NCBI GenBank assembly: GCA_029747585.1
Contig: JAPEVF010000626.1
Coordinates: forward strand, 1-26,872
Origin: Pleurotus djamor
Lineage: Eukaryota > Basidiomycota > Agaricomycetes > Agaricales > Pleurotaceae
Length of the DNA: 26,872 nucleotides
Reading direction: 5' to 3'
The translations under genes were made by a program, and so were the position numbers. This document shows, piece by piece, positions 20,658 through 26,872 of the stretch. How positions within the stretch are numbered: position 1 is the first letter of the stretch; each line of letters begins with the position of its first letter. The notes beneath the pieces are model-generated. The model did no database searches and was not told where the DNA came from. It saw only the letters and a program-made list of their open reading frames with translations.

Positions 20658-21478
20658 TCATAGATCGTCATACTCCACTTCCTCATCGCCACTATCTTTC
20701 TTGCGCAGAGTCTCTTTCTCCTTAGCTTCCCCGAGTCGGTCTTGCTGAATCATCCGCCCACCTGATTGCTCTAGGTCACCTCCAGCCTCGCTCAGATTTG
20801 TTTTTGGAGAACGATTGTTGAGCTCCTTCAATATCTTCATCTCAGCTTCCTTGAGCCTTTGATTTGCTTCTTCAAACTTCTTCCTCGACACCTCAAGTTT
20901 CTTCAGAGCCTTCTCTCGTTTTATCTCCAGTTGAACTTTTTCCAGGACAAATAACTCCTCCATGTCCGACGTCGGAGCTTTTCCGCGATCTCTTAACACG
21001 TCCCTCACATACGCCTCCCAGTCTTCGTACAAGGCCAATGCAAACCTCATTCGGAAAGCCTTGCGTCCCAGCCTATCTCTTTTCTTCTTGACATGTTTTA
21101 CCCTCCGCCTGAGATCTTTCCTGTGGCAAGGTAAGGTTAAATTTAGGGGAGTGTAGAGAACACGTACAAAGGACTAATGGCGTGCGATTTGAATGGAGGC
21201 TCGATATGGACGGGGTTAGCAATGTAGCTGGGTGTGCGTTTAACACCGCTGAGGGGGGATGGAGTCTTCGGGATGCTTGTACTATCGACTGCCTTTTTAT
21301 CGCGGGTTCTCCATTTTTTGCGTGCATTCGGCCAATCAGTTGATGAACATGATGAGCAGAAGACGTGATGGACGCTTTGGTTCAGAAAGACCATCGTCAT
21401 AAATTTCGGTACTGGAACAGGAGGACGATTGAGCAATGATGTCGCTGTAGCATCTCGGGGAGTGGGTGAAGGAGGCAT
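20658..21478 (-). CDS. Uncharacterised coiled-coil protein
   Basis: Exons (minus strand) are 21478-21168 and 21120-20658, joining to 257 residues. I do not recognise the family. The ATG at 21478 is the first after an in-frame stop upstream. Exon 1 encodes a Pro/Ser-rich start, then a Cys cluster (VFCSSCSSTDW) and a basic stretch (ARKKWRTRDKK). The splice (GTACGT...CCACAG) joins AISPL to KDLRRRVKHVKKKRDRLGRK, a basic helix, which shows the intron is real. After RMRFALALYEDWEAYVRDVL comes a long charged heptad-like helix (about residues 157-206). The C-terminus is acidic and ends EEVEYDDL. The basic helix plus coiled coil would suit a nucleic-acid-associated or structural protein, but that is a guess. 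The gene lies between the uncertain islands and a 1-kb gap. Confidence 0.7.
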
Positions 21479-21713
21479 TGAACGTGGTCTCAGGATAGGA
21501 GCTTAATAGGGACACAATAGGGACAAACCCCTTTGTTTGCTCATCCCCATCGTCCATCTGAAGAAAATCTCAAGTTGACGAGAAACGGTGCCATATTACA
21601 TTTTGAGTTACCAAGTAGCCCCCTACAAGGTGAGACCCAGTTTAGGAAGTGTCGGAAGTGAATGGGTTCATGAAGCGCGGCATATGCATCCAACTGGTCT
21701 CGGATATATACTC

Positions 21714-21729
21714 CCCAGACGAGTCTGGG
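21714..21729. repeat. Perfect inverted repeat with 7-bp arms
   Basis: CCCAGAC (21714-21720) and GTCTGGG (21723-21729) are perfect reverse complements separated by two bases. It could be a dimeric protein-binding site in the intergenic region. Arms this short also occur by chance. Confidence 0.5.
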
Positions 21730-22442
21730 TAAGCGTTTTTGTCATTCTTTTCACCTTCAGGCTGGATTTCATGTCCGTTACTAGGAGTTATTGTGGTCTC
21801 GGCGCCGAAGCTTTAGCCTCGATCCAGATTTCCGAACTTACTTACTGAATCCGTTATGTAAGTCTGTAGGTGTGCTATCGCTCCAAATCGATGTCACATT
21901 TCTGGCTTCAGTACCCACAGTGTAAGCCAGCAAGTATTCAAGTTGGGCGTTGTAGCATCAATGTCACCGATTCCAACTTGATTCCGACACCCCTTCCTCG
22001 GCGTACTTACACTTACTGTCAATGTCATAGCGAACATCAGACCGTATCAACCCACTTGGCAATGACTTGCGCAGGTTTATGGGTCTTCGCTCAGCGGTTT
22101 CCCATAAATGAACGGCCTGACTTACTGCTGCTGTCGGGTTAACAGGCCAGTCGGCCCACAGATGTAATGAGTCATCCTAGCCAAACTGGAATGATGGTGA
22201 TCAAGCCCCCCTTTGTACGTACTCAAGTATTCACAAACGAGAAATTGGCGACAAACCGAAGCGAATTGTTGAACTTGGCAGAAATTCGATTTATCAAGAA
22301 GCAGTGTGCGTGATAAGCGCCCATCTCTTCTCTTCCCCTCACCCTGTCACAATTGTCCTCTGCACATACAACGGTTGGGCATTCTTGCTCTGTAATGATT
22401 GAGTTCTACTAACTGCTCGCTTCAGCGATAACTAGGGCGGCC

Positions 22443-22468
22443 CACGACAGAATACCACGACAGAATAC
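22443..22468 (+). repeat. Exact 13-nt tandem duplication just before the lipid-transfer gene
   Basis: CACGACAGAATAC is repeated head to tail without a gap, ending six bases before the ATG at 22475. It lies in the predicted 5' leader, where it could alter start context or be a recent slippage event. Confidence 0.85.
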
Positions 22469-22474
22469 TTGCAA

Positions 22475-24470
22475 ATGGCACGGAAAGATGAGGACACGAA
22501 CGAACCGCCGCAAGTTGTTGATGACGATGCACACGGACCTCCCATCTCAGTCCCGGATTCGGGTGATACTGGAGAGGGAGGAAAGTTGAAGATGATAGTC
22601 CAGCTGGTCAAGAAGTGTCTAGGGGTAAAGGATATCGCGACGATGTGAGTTTCTAAGCTTCCCCGTCTGCGGCATACTCAATTCATGTATCTCTGCTAGG
22701 CGTCTTTCACTGCCAGCTTCTTTGTTGGAACCAATCCCGAACTTAGAGTATTGGCATTATCTAGACCGACCCGACATGTTTGCTGCGTTGAGTGTCTTCC
22801 TTTCTTTCTTTCTCAATCACACCTAGCTCATCTATCTCCAGTATTAATGACTCTGATGACCCATTCGAACGAATGCTAGCCACGCTTAGATTCACGTTTA
22901 CGAAGGACCTCAAATTCATTGTGAGTGAATACCTTCCCCGGTCGACCGTCGAAATTGTCGTATCAACCGATCATCTAGCACGGTAAAGTATGCAAACCAT
23001 ACAACTCCGTCCTGGGGGAACATTTCCGAGCGCATTGGGATGTCCTGCCCATAGCGTACCCCGATGAACCGACACTGCCCCCAATGCCCCTCACACATAC
23101 TTCGGACGGCGACTCCATCCCTGCGGTTTCATCCACGTTCTCGGAGACAGCCAGCGTTCGGAGCGGCAGGAGTTCCAAGAGCGCTGTCAGCTTCAACTCC
23201 AAACTTGGCAAGAGCCCTTCGACTGCAGCGACATCGCCGCAGCAAATAGCGAACCAGAATGTCGAAGCGCAAATGTCCAATCTCAATCTCGGCGATGGAA
23301 ACAATAGCTCCGACGAAGTTGGGAGACAAGAGCGGCTTCGCGTCGTATATGTTACCGAGCAAGTCTCTCATCATCCACCTGTGTCCGCCTACTACGCAGC
23401 ATGTCCTGCGAAGCATCTGGAAATGATGGGCATTGATCAGATCTCCGCCAAAGTCTCTGGAACGACCCTTCGCGTGGCCACGGGTAGCTTCAACAAGGGA
23501 ATCTATATCAACGTTACTGGAGGGCATGGGGAGGGTGAAAAGTACCATATCACCCACCCTGTCGCGTCTGTGAACGGTATCTTGAGGGGAAGTTTCTACG
23601 TGACAGTCAGCGAGACCACGATCATCACATGCTCTGGAGGCAAGCCTGGTCGCAAGTTTAGGACTATCATTGAATACAAAGAAGAGGTGAGTGTCTCCGT
23701 ATTGAATTGCTTTCGACCAACATAGTAATCTCCGCCCTCTTAGTCCTGGCTTGGCAAGGCCCATTTCCTCGTTGAGGGTGTCATCCATACTTACCACGAA
23801 GGCGACACCGAGCATGAGGAATGGACACGGATTAAGCAGGTGCCGCAGTCGCACGTTGTTGCGGTCTTCGACGGTACATGGCGTGGTCGCGTCCGTTGGC
23901 GCCGCGTGGGTTCGGGTTCGTACCCCATCGTCTCGTCGTCTGCTGCTTCTTCCCCAACCCCACATCATACTCCACTTCCCACACCCTCCGTCCGATCTGC
24001 TGCCTCCAAACTAGATGTCCGAGGTGACGAAGAGTATATCACGCTCATCGATCTATCCCAGCTTCAAGTCGTGCCCAAGAGCGTGCGGCCCTTGGAGAAG
24101 CAGCTTCCCCATGAAAGTCGGAAGCTTTGGGAATCTGTGACTAGCCGGTTGTTGAGTAAAGAATTCGGCGATGCTACCAGGGAGAAGGTTGCTATCGAAC
24201 AGAAGCAGAGAGACGATGCTGCTGAGCGCAAACGAAAGGGCCAAGAGTAAGTTTGATAAACTCTCCTTCCCCTTCTTATCCATTCCCACCCGGAGAAANC
24301 CCCCCGTTCATGATCACATCCTTAGGTTTATACCCCGTTACTTTGAGAAGGATATGGATGCTGGATACTCGCTCCTAACTGCCGAAGGCCGACATGCTGT
24401 TGAAGAGGAATTGAAAGAATCCTCCGAATTCTGTATCGAGGGATCCGCCGGTGCAACACTTGCGCCCTGA
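22475..24470 (+). CDS. Oxysterol-binding-protein-related lipid transfer protein (OSBP/ORP/Osh family)
   Basis: These proteins move sterol or phosphatidylserine against PI4P between membranes. Exons are 22475-22644, 22700-22786, 22842-22920, 22979-23686, 23744-24246 and 24326-24470, joining to 563 residues. The lipid-binding domain starts with RLSLPASLLEPIPNLEYW. KVCKPYNSVLGEHFRAHWD contains the KPxN..LGE motif that contacts PI4P, and EQVSHHPPVSA (residues 239-249) is the family signature with its two PI4P-binding histidines. Later LEKQLPHESRKLWE matches the conserved PLEEQHPLESRKxW region. There is no PH domain or ankyrin repeat, as in the short forms (Osh4/Kes1, Osh6/7). The opening resembles the Osh6/7 side but the ligand cannot be fixed. 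Two Ser/Thr-rich insertions interrupt the domain (about 145-230 and just after RGRVRWRRVGSGS). All introns keep phase. The N at 24299 lies inside the last intron. Confidence 0.94.
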
Positions 24471-26197
24471 TACCGAGGTAAAGGGGCTTTGAGTTTGAGT
24501 TCCTAGATTTACGGACGTGGCGATTATCATTACTATAATCAACGACATACGATTTACTTCGCACTTCGCTAGTGAGTACTTCATGACCAATCTTTGTATA
24601 TCCACCACTATGATATGATTTCTCCTCTACTGTTCGACGGACTCGGGCGAGCGCGATCGCCACCTTGATATGACGGGCTTGATTCGTTTTACACGTGAGG
24701 GTGCAGAGCAGCTCCAGCCATGTAGACTTTGTGCGCGATTCGGCCGATATGCCAGCTTCTCCCCACATTCTTCCCTGACAAGGGTCGGGGACCTGTCGAT
24801 CTCCTCTCTAAGCCAAACTGCACCAGGGATGGGGACTTGGAGACCTTGAGGTGCGTCTTTACGCCATGGGTCGATGGCTAATATTAACGTCTCTTCTCTC
24901 ATTAGTGAAGTGGAACGTTCATGACCCCACGTTGTCGAAGGTTATAGAATATCGACAATGACCGTGCATTGTAGCCACATGCGCGATAACCAGCGCAGCA
25001 TGAACGTGGAGGCGATTGTTGGCGATAATCTAATTACCTTGAAGGCTCGTCAAGGGTAGCCAACTCATTTTGTCAAGGTTCGCTGACCAATCGACACAAG
25101 ATATCGGTTATACAACTCTTCGCCAGGTAGGATCATCGACCAGGGCTCTAAACTAAGAACTCATGCAGCATGTTGTTTTTTCCAGTGACGTTGATCTTGA
25201 TGCCATCGTTCGGTTGACCCACCTTCTCCTTTGATGGTCCGTGCTAAGTCCGTCACCAGCTATCCAATGCTTACTGGGTTGTTAGCTAAATGTTCAGCCA
25301 GTTATACCGTATCTGAAGACTAGGTATCTAGGAATTGAGTTTTGACTGCGTGGGAAGATCGATCAAGGCGACATGGAACAAGAACAAGGTAAGATGGAAT
25401 AATTACCCCGAATATGGGGCAGGGACTCAAGCAGGCTTTGTAGAACGATTGTTACTCGTTTGTGTTGCCTGCCGGAGAAGGAATCGACCAGTCCACCCAC
25501 CCGTTCTTAAGCATCTGACCGTGTCACCGGGCATGAGAACGGAGCGGGTGATTTAATTTCGTGAAACTGGCTAGTACGGCAACGAAAGCATACGAGAGCT
25601 CGGGGGCTAATAATTGATCACAGGCCGCCCGAAACATTGACAACATGAATGTTTGCTGTCCACTTCGTCGTGGTCTTGGAAGTGGTCCAGACAACCTTTG
25701 GCTGGCTGTGGGCGGTGGGGGGAGGACCTTCAGATATCGCTCCCTCACGCTATTCTTCCCATCGTCAGAAGTACCCAGGCCAACGGCAACGCACACACGC
25801 ATTGTGACCGAAGTTCCAAACTTTCTCCGCAGCTGACTTAGGAACAACAACCCCAGGGTATTTATTTTCTGTCATAGAGCTCTGACCCCAGCACATTTGC
25901 ATCCCTTCGCGACGTCTGTGTCTCGAGCTCTTATCCAACGCCCAGCCGTCTGGTGGACTCTTCTCTGAACGGCCGAAACGCCCCTCGCAGCTGGATCCGA
26001 AAGGCGACGGGTTTCAACATCGTTCCCGATCCACTCTCACTGAATCCCTCGTGTTCGTCCCAGCGGTGGTCCCCATCCACCACATAGTATAAACTAGGCG
26101 CCAGGAGCCACGGTAACCTTCTGTTTAAATGAACGTTTAATCTAATTTCCCAGTCATTCAGTCATAACAAAGACACAAGCGATGTCCAGTGGACATC
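24471..26197. other. 1.7-kb region with no recognised gene
   Basis: Open frames on both strands are short, overlap each other, and match no family. The longest, on the minus strand at 24328-24768, runs into the antisense of the lipid-transfer gene's last exon. Opposed open frames at 25524-25850 (minus) and 25645-25836 (plus) have no splice or family support. No tRNA, inverted terminal repeat or transposase motif was found. The right end holds a TATA-like site. It may be promoter and 3' untranslated sequence or decayed material. Confidence 0.45.
26088..26093 (+). promoter_or_regulatory. TATA box candidate upstream of the small gene at 26198
   Basis: TATAAA, in the context AGTATAAACTAGG, lies 110 nt before the candidate ATG at 26198, a reasonable distance for a fungal TATA element. 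A 6-bp motif has weak value on its own. Confidence 0.35.
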
Positions 26198-26676
26198 ATG
26201 GGACCTGGACCGGAAACACGATATATACGAGATGCATATGAGTGGTGGATAACACTTCAGAAACACCGAAAACATGGTCCTGGTGTACGTTGCGCCTTGA
26301 TGGGGAATCTTCGAGGGTGCAGAGGAGATCCTTTTTTATCATCTATCTCTTATCATCATGCCAATGACCTGATATGATTGCGATGAGGATGGGCGAGGCT
26401 CCTTTGCAGAAACTTCTGGAACTGAAGACCCATTGACGGCCATTCATGTCGACGGAGACTTCGTAACGCGTGTCTTAAAAGATGCGGAAGAAACCGATCC
26501 GGAACGGTAGTTATCAATTGAGCAAGCGTCTGTCCCAACTAGAAATACATAGGATAAAAGTATTCTCCGGAGTCCGCATACCGAAAGTTCCAGGGGGGTT
26601 AAAGGAGGAAGCAAATAAGGCAAATAAGGCGGCGAGTAAGACCAAAGCGCGTGAATCCCAGAAAAGATACAAATAA
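26198..26676 (+). CDS. Candidate small three-exon gene, function unknown
   Basis: The model joins 26198-26282, 26410-26506 and 26553-26676 to 101 residues. It starts MGPGPETRYIRDAYEWWITL, continues through TSGTEDPLTAIHVDGDFVTR and LKDAEETDPER, and ends with a Lys/Ala-rich tail containing EEANKANKAASK. The second intron (GTAGTT...ACATAG, 46 nt) has the usual length for this genome and joins two coding-like frames in phase. The first (127 nt, GTGTAC...TTTGCAG) is longer and less sure. No family is recognised. A TATA-like site lies upstream. The alternative is an uninterrupted frame from the ATG at 26482 sharing the same C-terminus. Confidence 0.35.
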
Positions 26677-26872
26677 GTAGCTCGATATTACAGCAGGAGC
26701 AGAGTGCTTATTATTTTGATTGAGAGTGAAAATGTCCGAAGTAGTTGCAAAGTAATGACACAAAGTTTACCGTCCGTGGTGTGGTGATCACCTGACAAAA
26801 TATGTCACAAATGAGAACCGAAATTAGCTGGCAACATGTGTCTTATTACACTCACATGCCGTACCTCCGCTT
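26677..26872. other. Right-end sequence, nothing recognised
   Basis: The last 196 bases show no open frame with support, no repeat and no RNA gene. They probably belong to the 3' side of the small candidate gene or to the next intergenic space. Confidence 0.4.

Larger units (their letters stand above)
21479..22474. other. Intergenic region, no gene recognised
   Basis: These 996 bases hold the divergent 5' regions of the coiled-coil gene and the lipid-transfer gene. Open frames here are short, lack good starts or splice partners, and match nothing I know. It contains a hairpin-like inverted repeat and a short tandem repeat (listed separately). Confidence 0.5.

Noticed and set aside
21588..22142. 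Open frames of 86 and 90 codons on the plus strand
   Set aside because: No family, weak start context, and no splice pair joins them into a longer model.
23129..23968. A 279-codon open frame on the minus strand
   Set aside because: It is antisense to exons 4 and 5 of the oxysterol-binding-protein gene, which has strong family motifs. The antisense product has no recognisable motif.
24690..24700. Second CACGTG at about 24693 as a promoter element
   Set aside because: It lies in the presumed 3' untranslated sequence with no supported gene start nearby.
24328..24768. A 146-codon open frame on the minus strand
   Set aside because: It overlaps the antisense of the last lipid-transfer exon and its 3' untranslated region, has no motif and no good splice partners.
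25524..25850. Opposed open frames (108 codons minus, 63 codons plus at 25645-25836)
   Set aside because: They overlap on opposite strands without family similarity or a convincing start context. Either would be expected in a GC-rich stretch.
1..26872. Biosynthetic gene cluster, mating locus, mobile element or CRISPR system
   Set aside because: No synthase, oxidoreductase set, homeodomain or pheromone genes, transposase or integrase motifs, long terminal repeats, or regularly spaced repeats were found.

Overview
The window is nuclear DNA of a filamentous fungus, almost certainly a mushroom-type basidiomycete (Agaricomycetes). The evidence is many short GT-AG introns (mostly about 48-70 nt) that interrupt nearly every gene, dense packing on both strands, a tRNA gene with an intron, and protein families typical of that group (a SIN3 with three PAH domains, an F-box/leucine-rich protein of the expanded basidiomycete type, a secreted S1/P1 nuclease). 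No transposon, CRISPR array, viral segment, or secondary-metabolite or mating cluster was recognised. Single N bases at 20, 4314, 8006 and 24299 mark uncertain calls in the assembly. The one at 8006 breaks a reading frame.

Layout, left to right: (1) 1-2201 minus, a ubiquitin-specific protease cut off by the window edge. (2) A 283-bp divergent promoter with three copies of a 13-nt element. (3) 2485-3564 plus, a Bin3/MePCE-type RNA 5'-phosphate methyltransferase in six exons. (4) 3622-3708 plus, tRNA-Ala(AGC) with a 13-nt intron and a T5 terminator. (5) 3908-8997 plus, a large (about 1641 aa) unrecognised helical-repeat protein. (6) 9297-10611 minus, a secreted S1/P1 nuclease with all nine expected zinc ligands. 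(7) A 203-bp divergent promoter. (8) 10815-12136 plus, a METTL18/Hpm1-type protein-histidine methyltransferase. (9) 12461-17966 plus, the SIN3 corepressor in eleven exons, one junction of which is GC-AG. (10) 18211-19872 minus, an F-box-like protein with an in-frame 54-nt intron. (11) 19998-20604, coding-like islands of uncertain status. (12) 20658-21478 minus, an unrecognised coiled-coil protein. (13) 22475-24470 plus, an oxysterol-binding-protein-related lipid transfer protein. (14) A 1.7-kb stretch with no recognised gene. (15) 26198-26676 plus, a candidate small three-exon gene.

The genes do not form an obvious pathway or operon-like unit. Most are housekeeping functions: deubiquitination, RNA end modification, translation, chromatin repression and lipid transfer. 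All intron-exon models were built by hand from reading frame, splice signals and family motifs, so the splice coordinates are predictions. The parts least explained by known families are the large helical-repeat protein, the coiled-coil protein, the small spliced gene near the right end and the open frames at 20.0-20.6 kb.
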